Below, in pieces: positions 43,151 to 52,165 of a stretch of 64,000 bases of DNA. A program made the position numbers and the translations under genes. Below the pieces are notes generated by a model. It saw only the letters and a list, made by a program, of their open reading frames with translations. It was not told where the DNA came from and did not search any database. This DNA is from Bradyrhizobium sp. CSA112. GTDB lineage: Bacteria; Pseudomonadota; Alphaproteobacteria; Rhizobiales; Xanthobacteraceae. The stretch's first letter is position 1, and each line of letters opens with the position of its first letter. The stretch covers positions 186,001-250,000 of the forward strand of contig NZ_JAACFS010000003.1 in assembly GCF_029051645.1 (NCBI RefSeq), written 5' to 3'.

Positions 43151-44305
43151 CTATTCGGCCGCCGCATTTTCGATCGCGCCCGCCTTCCGGTTAGTGACGA
43201 CCACCTTGATCGCATCGTCGATGCGCTCGCGGGCATATCGTAGCGCAGTCGGCAGGTCGGCCAGCGGAAATGTGTGGGTATGGATTTTCGTGGCGTCGAA
43301 ACGCTTTTCCGCCATCAGCGCCATGGCGCGGCGGGTGGCGCTGCGGCCTTCGCCACGAATGCCGTAGGCATAGATGTTGTTCTTCACGAGATGCGCGAGA
43401 TCCATCGTGACTGGATCGTGCGGGAACGCGGCGAGGCATATCTTCCCGCCGCGATTGGTCATGTGAATGGCCTGGTTGATCGTCGCCTCGTTGCCGGCGC
43501 ACTCGACTACATAGTCTGCACCGATGCCACCGGTGAGTTGTTTGACCACCTCAACCGCGTCCTCGTCGTTGATATTGATGACACGGTCGGCGCCGAGCTC
43601 CTGGCCGATCGCCAGCCTCTTGTTGCGCGTTCCCGTCAGGATGACCGGGCTTGCGCCGAGCGCCTTGGCGACAGCGACCGCGAGGAGTCCGATCGGCCCC
43701 GGACCAATCACCACGACGCTCTCGCTGGCCACCAGGCCTCCCAACTCCGTCAGCCCATACATCGACGTACCCGCGGTAACGACGAGCGTTGCCTCTGCGT
43801 CGCTCATGGTGTCGGGCACGCGCGCCAGCGTATTGATATGATTGACCGCGTATTCGGCAAAGCCGCCGTCCGTCGTGAAGCCGTTTGCGCGATGGCCCTT
43901 TTCCGGTTTCCCATAATTCAAGCATGACGTGTACATGCCCTGGCGGCAGCGTTTGCACTGGCCGCATCCGGCGTGGATCTCCACGCTGACGCGCTCACCG
44001 ATCTCGAACTCGTCGACGTCAGGCCCGAGCGCGGCGACTGTGCCCATATATTCGTGGCCGGGCGTGAAATTCTTGTTGAAGGGCAGGCCGCCTCCAATGC
44101 TGGCCGGTGAGCCCCGATGAATGATTTCGATATCGGTGGCGCAGATCGCAACCGCATCGATCCGGATCAGAACTTCGGCGCGCGAAGGAACGGGTACCGG
44201 CTTTTCCCGCAGCAGGAGCTGATCCGGATCGCCGAGTACCCAGGCCCTCATCCGGTCAGGAATCGGAGAATCGGACGACGTCTTAACGCCTGGAGGTTGG
44301 TACAT
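43151..44305 (-). CDS. Zinc-dependent alcohol dehydrogenase (MDR family)
   Basis: A 384-residue medium-chain dehydrogenase. Catalytic zinc ligands are in CATDIEIIHRG and GHEYMG; structural zinc cysteines are in GCGQCKRCRQGMYTSC. The cofactor-binding motif VVIGPGPIGLLAVAVAKALG is a Rossmann variant. AGGAGAGGCCC before ATG 44305 is a strong ribosome binding site. It is divergent from the ABC importer genes (44488) across 182 bp. Confidence 0.92.
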   Translation of the reverse strand: MYQPPGVKTSSDSPIPDRMRAWVLGDPDQLLLREKPVPVPSRAEVLIRIDAVAICATDIEIIHRGSPASIGGGLPFNKNFTPGHEYMGTVAALGPDVDEFEIGERVSVEIHAGCGQCKRCRQGMYTSCLNYGKPEKGHRANGFTTDGGFAEYAVNHINTLARVPDTMSDAEATLVVTAGTSMYGLTELGGLVASESVVVIGPGPIGLLAVAVAKALGASPVILTGTRNKRLAIGQELGADRVININDEDAVEVVKQLTGGIGADYVVECAGNEATINQAIHMTNRGGKICLAAFPHDPVTMDLAHLVKNNIYAYGIRGEGRSATRRAMALMAEKRFDATKIHTHTFPLADLPTALRYARERIDDAIKVVVTNRKAGAIENAAAE

Positions 44306-44487
44306 GGGCCTCTCCTCTCGCGCTGGATGCTAGCGGAAATCGCCGGCCTGCGAAATTGCCGGATGCCGCCGGCGTTGCAGCTTGCTGCATAGCAACACGG
44401 CTTGTCGCAAAACGTTCATACGCGGTCTATACTTGCACACCAGCTGATACTGAAATCGCAAACTGCGATGCTAATCTGGAGTGACTC

Positions 44488-45495
44488 ATGAAGACCGCCC
44501 GCTTTGTTCTTGCTCTGTTGGCGCTGTTGCTGATCGCGCCCTGGCAATCCGCCAAAGCGGCCGACGTCATCTGCTACAATTGCCCGCCAGAATGGGCGGA
44601 CTGGGCTTCCATGCTCAAGGCCATTAAAGCCGATCTCAACTACGATATCCCGCACGACAACAAGAATTCCGGCCAGGCGTTGGCTCAGATCCTGGCCGAG
44701 AAGAGCAACCCGGTCGGCGATATCGGCTATTTCGGTGTCACCTTCGGCATGAAGGCCAAGGCGCAGGATGCGCTCGAGCCTTACAAGCCAGCGAAATGGG
44801 ATCAGGTTCCTGCCGGCCTGAAGGATGCCGACGGCCACTGGACCACGATTCATTCCGGCACGCTCGGCTTATTCGTGAACAAGGACGCTCTCGGCGGCAA
44901 GCCGGTGCCGGCCTGCTGGAAGGATCTCCTGAAGCCCGATTATAAGGGCATGGTCGGCTATCTCGATCCGTCCTCGGCCGCCGTCGGTTACGTCGGCGCG
45001 GTCGCCATCAATCTGGCGCTCGGTGGCTCCGAAGCAAACTTCGATCCTGCTATTAACTTCTTCAAGGACTTGCGGAAGAACGATCCGATCGTTCCCAAGC
45101 AGACTTCCTACGCCCGCGTTGTTTCCGGCGAGATGCCGATCCTGTTCGACTATGATTTCAACGCCTATCGCGCGAAATATTCAGAGAAGGGAAATTTTGA
45201 ATTCGTAATCCCCTGCGAGGGATCGGTGGTGTTTCCCTACGTCGTCGGCCTCGTCAAGAACGCGCCTGACAAGGACAAGGCCAGGAAGGTGCTGGATTAT
45301 CTCTTGTCCGACAAGGGGCAGGCGATCTGGACGAACGCCTACCTTCGCCCGGCGCGGCCGATCGATCTGCCCGAAGCGGTCAAGAAGAAATTCCTGCCCG
45401 ACAGCGAATATGCGCGCGCGAAGAACGTCGACTGGGGCCAGATGGAAAACATGCAAAAAGGCTTTGTCGACCGCTATCTCGCCGAGGTCCGCTGA
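44488..45495 (+). CDS. ABC transporter substrate-binding protein (iron/2-AEP/spermidine-like)
   Basis: A 335-residue periplasmic protein with a clear signal peptide (TARFVLALLALLLIAPWQSAKA). The mature protein has the type II binding-protein pattern (VICYNCPPEWADWASMLKAI, VGDIGYFGVTFGMKA, LLKPDYKGMVGYLDPSSAAVG, SDKGQAIWTNAYLRP). CTGGAGTGACTC before ATG 44488 is a good ribosome binding site. With two permeases, an ATPase and a phosphodiesterase downstream, a phosphate ester or phosphonate substrate is a reasonable guess. Confidence 0.88.
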   Translation: MKTARFVLALLALLLIAPWQSAKAADVICYNCPPEWADWASMLKAIKADLNYDIPHDNKNSGQALAQILAEKSNPVGDIGYFGVTFGMKAKAQDALEPYKPAKWDQVPAGLKDADGHWTTIHSGTLGLFVNKDALGGKPVPACWKDLLKPDYKGMVGYLDPSSAAVGYVGAVAINLALGGSEANFDPAINFFKDLRKNDPIVPKQTSYARVVSGEMPILFDYDFNAYRAKYSEKGNFEFVIPCEGSVVFPYVVGLVKNAPDKDKARKVLDYLLSDKGQAIWTNAYLRPARPIDLPEAVKKKFLPDSEYARAKNVDWGQMENMQKGFVDRYLAEVR

Positions 45496-45532
45496 GGCAA
45501 TATGGTGCCTCTCGCCGGGGCGCCAGCTTCCG

Positions 45533-46348
45533 ATGTCACATAGGTCTTTTGTCTGGTTATGCCTGCTGCCGCTTGCGGTAGTGACAGCGGCATTTTTCCT
45601 GTTGCCGATGGCGCGGCTCGTTGTAACCGGGGCAGGGGGACCGCAGGGGCTCGCGGGATATCTCGCCATCCTGACCGAGCCGCGTTACCGCGCGACCCTA
45701 ATCAACACGGTGCTGCTCGCTGCCGCGACCACCATCGTGACCCTGATCGTGGCGACGATCGCCGGGATGTTCCTGCAACGGCATCGTTTCCCCGGCCGCG
45801 CCGTTCTGATTGCGATGCTGACCTTTCCGCTGGCTTTTCCCGGCGTGGTGGTCGGCTTCATGATCATTCTTCTCGCCGGGCGACAGGGCCTGATCGGCGA
45901 TTTCTCCAACCGCCTGTTTGGCGAAAAGCTGGTCTTCGCCTATTCGATCTACGGGCTGTTTCTCGGATATCTCTATTTTTCCATTCCGCGTGTCATTCTC
46001 ACTATCATGGCCGCGGTGCAGAAGCTTGATGCCGGTCTGGAAGAAGCCGCGCGTTCGCTTGGCGCGGGGCCGTGGGCGGTGCAGCGCGATGTCGTTCTGC
46101 CGGCGCTGGCGCCGGCCTTCGTCGCTTCCGGCGCAATTGCCTTTGCGACTGCGATGGGAGCATTCGGGACAGCGTTTACGCTGGCGACGAACATCGATGT
46201 ACTGCCGATGCTGATCTATACCGAGTTCACGCTGGCCGCGAATTTGTCGACCTCGGCCGCGCTGTCGGTCGGTCTTGGCATCATCACCTGGTTCATTCTT
46301 GCGCTTGCTCGTTCCTTCAGCGGAAGCGCCGTTGCGGCCGCCGGATGA
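45533..46348 (+). CDS. ABC transporter permease 1
   Basis: A 271-residue inner-membrane protein with about six helices; EAA loop EEAARSLGAGPWAVQRDVVLPALAPAFVASG is clear. It resembles the first permeases of PotB/PhnU/AfuB-type importers. ATG 45533 is chosen because MSHRSFVWLCLLPLAVVTAAFFLLPM is a natural N-terminus; the frame upstream overlaps the binding-protein gene. Confidence 0.88.
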   Translation: MSHRSFVWLCLLPLAVVTAAFFLLPMARLVVTGAGGPQGLAGYLAILTEPRYRATLINTVLLAAATTIVTLIVATIAGMFLQRHRFPGRAVLIAMLTFPLAFPGVVVGFMIILLAGRQGLIGDFSNRLFGEKLVFAYSIYGLFLGYLYFSIPRVILTIMAAVQKLDAGLEEAARSLGAGPWAVQRDVVLPALAPAFVASGAIAFATAMGAFGTAFTLATNIDVLPMLIYTEFTLAANLSTSAALSVGLGIITWFILALARSFSGSAVAAAG

Positions 46349-46352
46349 GACC

Positions 46353-47138
46353 ATGCGCGATCGCCTGATCTTCACCTCCCAACTCATTTTTACCCTGCTG
46401 GTCGCCTCCTTCCTGGTAGTGCCCGCGATCCTGTCGATTTCCGCCGGCGTGACCGTGAATTATTTCCGCGGCATCCAGTCCGGCGTGACCCTGCAATGGG
46501 TCGGGCAGGTGTGGGAGCTCTATGCCGGCACTATCCTGCTCTCATTCGTGATCTCATTCGCAACTCTTGCATTGACGCTCGCCGTGGGCGTTCCAGCCGC
46601 CTATGCGTTGCACATCAGGGGAGGGCGCATGTCGCGTGTCGTCGAGGAGATCATCACATTGCCGTTGGCGATCCCTGGCCTCGCCATCGCACTGGCGCTG
46701 CTCTTGACCTACGGCGGCTTCGGCGACTTCCGCCGTTCCTGGCTGTTCGTTCTCGTGGGCCACGTCATCTTCACCATGCCGTTCATGGTGCGGTCGGTGA
46801 TGGCCGTATTCGCGACCATCGACATCAAGACATTGGACGAAGGCGCAGCGTCGCTCGGCGCATCGCCGTGGCGACGATTCCGCGACGTGATCGTGCCCAA
46901 CGCTTTGCCGGGTATATTGGCCGGCAGCCTGATGGTGGTGACACTGTCGCTCGGCGAATTCAACCTGACCTGGATGCTGCATACGCCGCTGACCAAGACG
47001 TTGCCGATCGGACTTGCCGACAGCTACGCCTCGATGCGGCTGGAGGTGGCTTCTGCCTACACGCTGATCTTCTTCGTGATGATCATTCCGCTGCTGGTCG
47101 CCATGCAATTGTTTGCCGAGAAGGAACCGAAGAGATGA
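46353..47138 (+). CDS. ABC transporter permease 2
   Basis: A 261-residue inner-membrane protein, PotC/PhnV-like; EAA loop DEGAASLGASPWRRFRDVIVPNALPGILAGSL. ATG 46353 lies 4 nt after the permease 1 stop. Its stop overlaps the ATPase start (ATGAG at 47135). Confidence 0.88.
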   Translation: MRDRLIFTSQLIFTLLVASFLVVPAILSISAGVTVNYFRGIQSGVTLQWVGQVWELYAGTILLSFVISFATLALTLAVGVPAAYALHIRGGRMSRVVEEIITLPLAIPGLAIALALLLTYGGFGDFRRSWLFVLVGHVIFTMPFMVRSVMAVFATIDIKTLDEGAASLGASPWRRFRDVIVPNALPGILAGSLMVVTLSLGEFNLTWMLHTPLTKTLPIGLADSYASMRLEVASAYTLIFFVMIIPLLVAMQLFAEKEPKR

Positions 47139-48196
47139 GTGCGCAGGCCGGACACGGCGCCGCGGTGCGTATCGATGCCTGCGGCAAGACCTTTGCCGAC
47201 GGAACGCGCGCGCTCGAACCCGCAACGCTCGACATCGCCCGCGGCGAAACGCTGGTGCTGCTCGGCCCCTCCGGTTGCGGCAAGACCACCATGCTGCGCA
47301 TTATCGCTGGCCTCGAGCTGCCCGATGCCGGTGGCAGGGTGCTGTTCGACGGCAAGGACATGACGCCGGTGCCGATCGAGCGGCGCAATGTCGGCATGGT
47401 GTTCCAATCCTACGCGCTTTTCCCCAACATGACGGTATCGGATAATATCGGCTATGGCCTGAAGATCCGCGGGGTGCCCAGCAAGGAGCGCGCCGAACGC
47501 GTCGCTGAACTGGTGGCGCTCACCAATATTTCCGGGCTTGAGAACCGTCGCATCAACCAGCTTTCCGGCGGGCAACGTCAGCGCGTCGCGCTGGCGCGCG
47601 CGGTTGCGATCCGGCCGGGCATCCTGTTGCTCGACGAGCCGCTGACGGCGCTCGATGCTGCATTGCGCGACCGGTTGCGTGGCGAATTGAACCGCCTGCT
47701 GCGCGCGCTGGGTATCACCACGATTTACGTGACGCACGATCAGTCCGAGGCCATGGAGCTCGGCGATCGTGTCGTCGTCATGCAAAAGGGAGCGATTGCC
47801 CAGATCGGCACGCCGCGCGAGATCTACTTCACGCCGCGAAGTCGCTTTGTCGCCGAATTCATTGGCGCCGCGAATATTGTCGAAGCGACCATCGAGGACC
47901 GTCATCTCGTGTTGCCGGGCGGACGGCAGCCGATTCACTGCGATGTGGACATGCCGGCGGTGGTCGCGATGATCCGCCCCGAAACCATTCGCGTGACGTC
48001 AACCGGAAGTGCGTCGCTTTCGGGCACGATCGACAGCATCAGCTTCATCGGGGACAGGCAACGCCTGGTCGTCAGTGGGGCATCCAACAGGTTGCTCACT
48101 GTCGACGCGCCGAATACGCTTCGAACAAGGCCAGGCGAACGGATCGGATTATCGATTTCGCCGGACGCTGTCCGCCTGCTGCCTCCCGAGAGCTGA
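47135..48196 (+). CDS. ABC transporter ATPase (PotA/UgpC/PhnT-like)
   Basis: A 353-residue ATPase: Walker A GPSGCGKTT, Q-loop VFQSYALFPNMTV, signature LSGGQRQR, Walker B ILLLDEPLTALD, H-loop YVTHDQSEAMELGD, then a C-terminal TOBE-like beta domain (AMIRPETIRVTSTG, GTIDSISFIGDRQRLVVSG). It completes an importer with the two permeases and the binding protein. Confidence 0.93.
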   Translation: MSAQAGHGAAVRIDACGKTFADGTRALEPATLDIARGETLVLLGPSGCGKTTMLRIIAGLELPDAGGRVLFDGKDMTPVPIERRNVGMVFQSYALFPNMTVSDNIGYGLKIRGVPSKERAERVAELVALTNISGLENRRINQLSGGQRQRVALARAVAIRPGILLLDEPLTALDAALRDRLRGELNRLLRALGITTIYVTHDQSEAMELGDRVVVMQKGAIAQIGTPREIYFTPRSRFVAEFIGAANIVEATIEDRHLVLPGGRQPIHCDVDMPAVVAMIRPETIRVTSTGSASLSGTIDSISFIGDRQRLVVSGASNRLLTVDAPNTLRTRPGERIGLSISPDAVRLLPPES

Positions 48197-48204
48197 GAGG
48201 GTCG

Positions 48205-49044
48205 ATGTCGCCAAAACCGGTTCATATTGCCCAGATTTCCGATCTGCATATCAAGCCGCCGGGATCGCTTGCCTATGGCAGGGTCGATACCGCAAAGGCG
48301 CTCGAACGTTGCATTGCGGCACTGAACGAATTCAACCCTGCACCCGATTTTGTGGTGATCTCCGGCGATCTCGCGGACACGCCGACGGCCGAGGAATATC
48401 AATACCTCACGCGGCTGTTGGCGCCGCTCAAGCTTCCGTTCGCCGGTATTCCCGGCAATCACGACTCGCGCGAGCTGATGCGTGCCGCGTTTCCTACCGC
48501 TGCGTACGCCTTCGTATCCGGGGCGCTCAATCAGAAGATCGAGGTCGCCGGGCTCGATCTGCTGTTGCTGGATTCAAGCGTGCACCGAAGGCCGCACGGC
48601 GAGCTCGAGGGAGCTACGTTGCAATGGTTGGATGAGATGCTGGCTTCGTCGCCCGACCGGCCGGCGCTGCTGTTTCTGCACCATCCCCCGTTCCAGGCGG
48701 GCATTTGGCACATGGACCGCCAGAATCTCCTCAACGCAAGCGAACTCGCGCCTATCGTGCGCCGTCACTCGCGCGTGCAGTTGATCGCAACGGGGCATGT
48801 CCATCGCGCGACACTGGCCATGTTTGCGGGCGTTCCGACCACGATCTGTCCCGCTCCCAACCATGCTGTCGATCTCGATCTGGCCGAGCTGCGCGAACCC
48901 TCCTTCAAGGTCGAGCCACCAGCCTTCCACCTCCATACATGGTTTCCGGGAGAGGGGTTCGGTGCTATCGTTACTCATCAAGTCCCTATAGGCACCTTCG
49001 ATGGCCCGCATCCGTTTTTTGGACCGGACGGAAAGCTGCTGTAA
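48205..49044 (+). CDS. Calcineurin-like phosphodiesterase (CpdA/GpdQ-like)
   Basis: A 279-residue metallophosphoesterase with all family ligands: QISDLHIK (DxH), VVISGDLADT (GD), GIPGNHDSRE (GNHD), LFLHHPPF (His) and ATGHVHRA (GHxH). The group hydrolyses phosphodiesters such as 3',5'-cAMP or glycerophosphodiesters with two metal ions. It lies 8 nt after the ATPase stop, so it is part of the transport operon; no signal peptide is seen, so the imported substrate would be hydrolysed in the cytoplasm. Confidence 0.9.
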   Translation: MSPKPVHIAQISDLHIKPPGSLAYGRVDTAKALERCIAALNEFNPAPDFVVISGDLADTPTAEEYQYLTRLLAPLKLPFAGIPGNHDSRELMRAAFPTAAYAFVSGALNQKIEVAGLDLLLLDSSVHRRPHGELEGATLQWLDEMLASSPDRPALLFLHHPPFQAGIWHMDRQNLLNASELAPIVRRHSRVQLIATGHVHRATLAMFAGVPTTICPAPNHAVDLDLAELREPSFKVEPPAFHLHTWFPGEGFGAIVTHQVPIGTFDGPHPFFGPDGKLL

Positions 49045-49199
49045 TCACCACGCGTCCTCCTGGCCGGCCAAGCGAATTGTTCGTTACCGGGACAGTCCTT
49101 CCTGACCGATTGCAAAGCTGAGAGTTCGAGCGCAATCTTTCCCACAAGGAATGACGGCTGCTGTCATGCAGTCCGCCGCACATAAATTGGGGGAAGTAG

Positions 49200-50168
49200 A
49201 TGCGCCTGATCCATTTGCTGCTTCCAGCGTTTGCAGTGTTCTCAAGCCACCAGGCGATCGCCCAAGCGAGCTATCCGGACCGGCCCATCAAGATGATCGT
49301 GCCTCTTGCCGCGGCAAGTGCGGTCGATGTTGCAGCGCGGATCGTGACCCAGAAGATGGCCGACAACATGGGCCAGCAATTCGTGATCCTGAATCAACCA
49401 GGTGCGTCGGGACTGATCGGGGCTGAGGCCGTCGCCCGAGCCGAACCGGACGGCTACACGATTGGTGGGTTCAACGACAGCATCATGACGATGGTGCCGA
49501 ACCTGCAGTCCAAGATGCGCTGGGACATCCTGAAGGACTTCGAGCCGGTGTCGCTGGTTGCGACGGTGGAGTGGGGATTGGTTACCAACAACAAGGCCAG
49601 CTTCAGGAGCGCAGCAGACTTGATCGCAGCCGCGAAGGCGGCGCCCGGCAAGATCGATTATGGTTCAGGCGGGCCGGGAAGCCCGCAGCATTTGGCGATG
49701 GCGATGTTCGCGTCGGCTGCCGGCATATCGCTGACGCACGTGCCCTATAAGGGGGCCACCCAAGCCGCAACCGACATTGCCGCCGGGCAAATCCCGGTCG
49801 GCTTCCAGGGCCTGGGCACCGTGGCAACGCTGGTTCGTGGTGGCCAACTCAAGCTGATCGGGTTGACCACCGAGAAAAGACTGTCGCAATTCCCTGATGT
49901 CCCGACCGTCTCGGAGTCCGGTTTGCCAGGTTTCTACTTCAACTCATGGTTCGCCATTCTTGCTCCCACCGGCACGCCGAAGGACATCATTGCCCGTCTG
50001 AATGTCGAGGTGCTGAAGGCGGTCGGCGATCCTGATGTGCGCCGTAAACTCGAAGAACTGGGTTTTGCTGTACGCGGCAGTTCAGCCGAGGAGTTGCGCG
50101 CCATGACACGCGATCAACTCGCCAAGTACGAGCGCGTGATCAAGGAAATGGGAATCGCGAGGGAATAG
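49200..50168 (+). CDS. Bug/TctC family periplasmic binding protein
   Basis: A 322-residue tripartite-tricarboxylate-transporter-type binding protein with signal peptide (HLLLPAFAVFSSHQAIAQA), the Bug motif YPDRPIKMIVPLAAASAVDVAARIV, LNQPGASGLIGAEAVARAEPDGYT and HVPYKGATQAATDIAAGQIPVGF. The usual PGGxxD of the first loop is replaced by AAASAVD. No TctA/TctB permease is adjacent, as usual for orphan Bug proteins that bind carboxylates. Confidence 0.92.
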   Translation: MRLIHLLLPAFAVFSSHQAIAQASYPDRPIKMIVPLAAASAVDVAARIVTQKMADNMGQQFVILNQPGASGLIGAEAVARAEPDGYTIGGFNDSIMTMVPNLQSKMRWDILKDFEPVSLVATVEWGLVTNNKASFRSAADLIAAAKAAPGKIDYGSGGPGSPQHLAMAMFASAAGISLTHVPYKGATQAATDIAAGQIPVGFQGLGTVATLVRGGQLKLIGLTTEKRLSQFPDVPTVSESGLPGFYFNSWFAILAPTGTPKDIIARLNVEVLKAVGDPDVRRKLEELGFAVRGSSAEELRAMTRDQLAKYERVIKEMGIARE

Positions 50169-50304
50169 CCACCGGCATGGCGCCACGGGCGCCAGCGGCC
50201 GGTCAGCTTGTCTCGCATCAATAGCGGGCGTGACGGCGGCCACCGCGGCCTGCGTAGTAGTTGGCGCCCATCGCACAGGGACCCGTATCGGTCGTGCTGC
50301 TTCT

Positions 50305-50526
50305 GCCCATCAAGGATGGGGCCGGGCCACCGCGCCGTTGCTGGTGAGCCTGTTGAGGGCTGCTATCGTGTTGATTGGAGGGTGGTTGTTGCTGCAACAG
50401 CCTGCCGCGCAGCTTGATTGGCTGTACTATCTGGTTGCCGGTTCCACGGTTATCGGTGCGTTGACGCTGGGCGCCTGCTTCATTTTTCGGCCGCTAAATC
50501 GACCCAGTGGCGCGCTTTCCGGTTGA
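50305..50526 (+). pseudogene. MATE-family efflux transporter C-terminal fragment
   Basis: The frame GWGRATAPLLVSLLRAAIVLIGGWLLLQQPAAQLDWLYYLVAGSTVIGALTLGACFIF looks like the last two helices of a MATE/NorM-type transporter, ending at 50526. The remaining about 400 residues are missing and the preceding 70 bases are unrelated, so it is a truncated remnant. It lies between the Bug gene and a Crp-type regulator. Confidence 0.6.
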
Positions 50527-50591
50527 AAAGCCAGCCCGCGTTGATTACGGAAGGGGTGCATCCCTGCAGTTTGGTCTGGAGTTTGACTGGC

Positions 50592-51326
50592 GTGCCTCAA
50601 CAAAGGACGGGTGAAGCTCACGGATTTCCGAGTAGCAAACTGTCGATTTTGCGAAAGCATCCGTATTTTGCCGATCTCGAGGCCGAGGCGTTCGAGCAGC
50701 TTTGCCGTTACGCCAAACATTCCACGCTGAAGAGGGGAGCTACGATCTTCTCTAAGGGCGATCCGGGTGTCAGCCTGTTCGCGGTGATTTCAGGCACAGT
50801 GAAGATCAGCATTTCCTCGCCGGACGGTCGCAGTGCAATCCTGAACTTGATCGGGGCCGGTGAGATCTTCGGCGAGATCGCGTTGCTTGATGGTTCGGTG
50901 CGTTCGGCAGACGCTACGGCAAACAGCAATTGCGAGCTCTTCACCATCGACCGGCGCGAATTCATACCCTTTGTGCGCAGCCAGCCGGGGCTGGCGATGA
51001 AGTTTATCGAACTGTTGTGCGCGCGGATTCGTTGGACCAGCGATCAGGTCGAGCAGATCATCCTGCAGAATCTGCCCGGACGGCTGGCCAGTGCGCTGCT
51101 TCGCCTCTCCGAAAAACACAAATCTGCACCGCAAGGCCGAACCATCGCGATCACGCAGCAGGAGATCAGCGAGATGGTCGGCATGACCCGGGAAAGCATC
51201 AACAAGCAGTTGCGCGCCTGGGCGGCCCGCGATTGGGTACGCCTGGAGCACGGCGCTATCGTTGTGCTGAATGCCGAGATGCTTCGTGAGATGGCAGAAG
51301 CGGGTTCGGGAAATGAAGGTGAATAG
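50592..51326 (+). CDS. Crp/Fnr family transcriptional regulator
   Basis: A regulator of about 244 residues: cyclic-nucleotide-binding barrel (HSTLKRGATIFSKGDPGVSLFAVISGTVKISISSPDGRSAILNLIGAGEIFGEIALLDGSVRSADATA) and C-terminal winged helix (ITQQEISEMVGMTRESINKQLRAW). The GEIALLDGSVRSADA segment, close to the cAMP-binding cassette of Crp, suggests a small-molecule effector. A GTG at 50592 with GGAG 11 nt upstream is the best start; a TTG at 50583 is possible, while the 50418 start overlaps the MATE remnant. No target operon is evident. Confidence 0.86.
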   Translation: MPQQRTGEAHGFPSSKLSILRKHPYFADLEAEAFEQLCRYAKHSTLKRGATIFSKGDPGVSLFAVISGTVKISISSPDGRSAILNLIGAGEIFGEIALLDGSVRSADATANSNCELFTIDRREFIPFVRSQPGLAMKFIELLCARIRWTSDQVEQIILQNLPGRLASALLRLSEKHKSAPQGRTIAITQQEISEMVGMTRESINKQLRAWAARDWVRLEHGAIVVLNAEMLREMAEAGSGNEGE

Positions 51327-51443
51327 GCCGGGGACTTGCGGCGACCGCAGGCTGTAACCTTACGCTTGCACCTTGGCATCATATGCGCTGGCCCGAGAAT
51401 GAAGGGTTGGGGCGGATCGGCCTGATGCCGCCGTTGGTGATGT

Positions 51444-52130
51444 TCACATGTCAAACACTGCAACGGCGCGGATCGGCGAAGCTGTCCCGCCGCGCCACTT
51501 CATCGGCAGGCCGATGAAGGTGAACCGGCCGCGGCCCAGCAGCGCTTCGAGATTGCACAGGCTCTCGATATGGGTGATGTCGAGGTCGAGGCAGGCCTTG
51601 TGGACGAGGGCATTCACCTTGCCCTCCGGTCCCGGCCGCATCGAATCGATACCGAAATGCACGATGCCCTGCTGCGCCAGCCATTCGGTGGCGGCGACGT
51701 TCACGCCGGAATTGTCGCTCGAATATTCCTTGCGGGGGAATGTACGTTCGTGGTGACCGGTACAGAGCAGGACGGTGCCGCCCTTCGGCACCGGAACGCC
51801 GGCCTTCGCCACTGCCGCTTCGAGATCGGCCGGCGTAATCTCGGCGCGAGGTGCGATGTGGCGTAGGTCGATGCAGATGCCCGGCACGATGCATTTCTCC
51901 AGCGGGTACTCGTCGATGGGTATGCCGCTCCTGCCGAAATGTCGGGGCGCGTCGATGTGGGTGCCGGCGTGGTCCACCATGGAGATGAACATCGACGCCA
52001 GTCCGTGGACGTTTCCCGACTCGGCGAAGGATTCTTCATGGGTCTTCCACACGCCGTGCATGACCGGTGGATGGCCGGGATAGCTTGGCGTGCGATGATA
52101 GAGCTCCCGGCTGAGGTCGACGATCTTCAC
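51444..52130 (-). CDS. Cyclase / kynurenine-formamidase-like metal hydrolase
   Basis: A 228-residue cyclase-fold protein: the zinc/manganese motif HAGTHIDAPRHFG (HxGTHxDxPxH) is intact, with KCIVPGICIDLRHI and GIDSMRPGPEG. Family members hydrolyse amide or related bonds (kynurenine formamidase, isatin hydrolase). It is the last gene of the GntR-TRAP operon, so it probably acts on the compound imported by the TRAP transporter. Confidence 0.9.
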   Translation of the reverse strand: MKIVDLSRELYHRTPSYPGHPPVMHGVWKTHEESFAESGNVHGLASMFISMVDHAGTHIDAPRHFGRSGIPIDEYPLEKCIVPGICIDLRHIAPRAEITPADLEAAVAKAGVPVPKGGTVLLCTGHHERTFPRKEYSSDNSGVNVAATEWLAQQGIVHFGIDSMRPGPEGKVNALVHKACLDLDITHIESLCNLEALLGRGRFTFIGLPMKWRGGTASPIRAVAVFDM

Positions 52131-52165
52131 GCGCAGTCTCCCCGCCGCGAACTGCGGCGCCTGAA

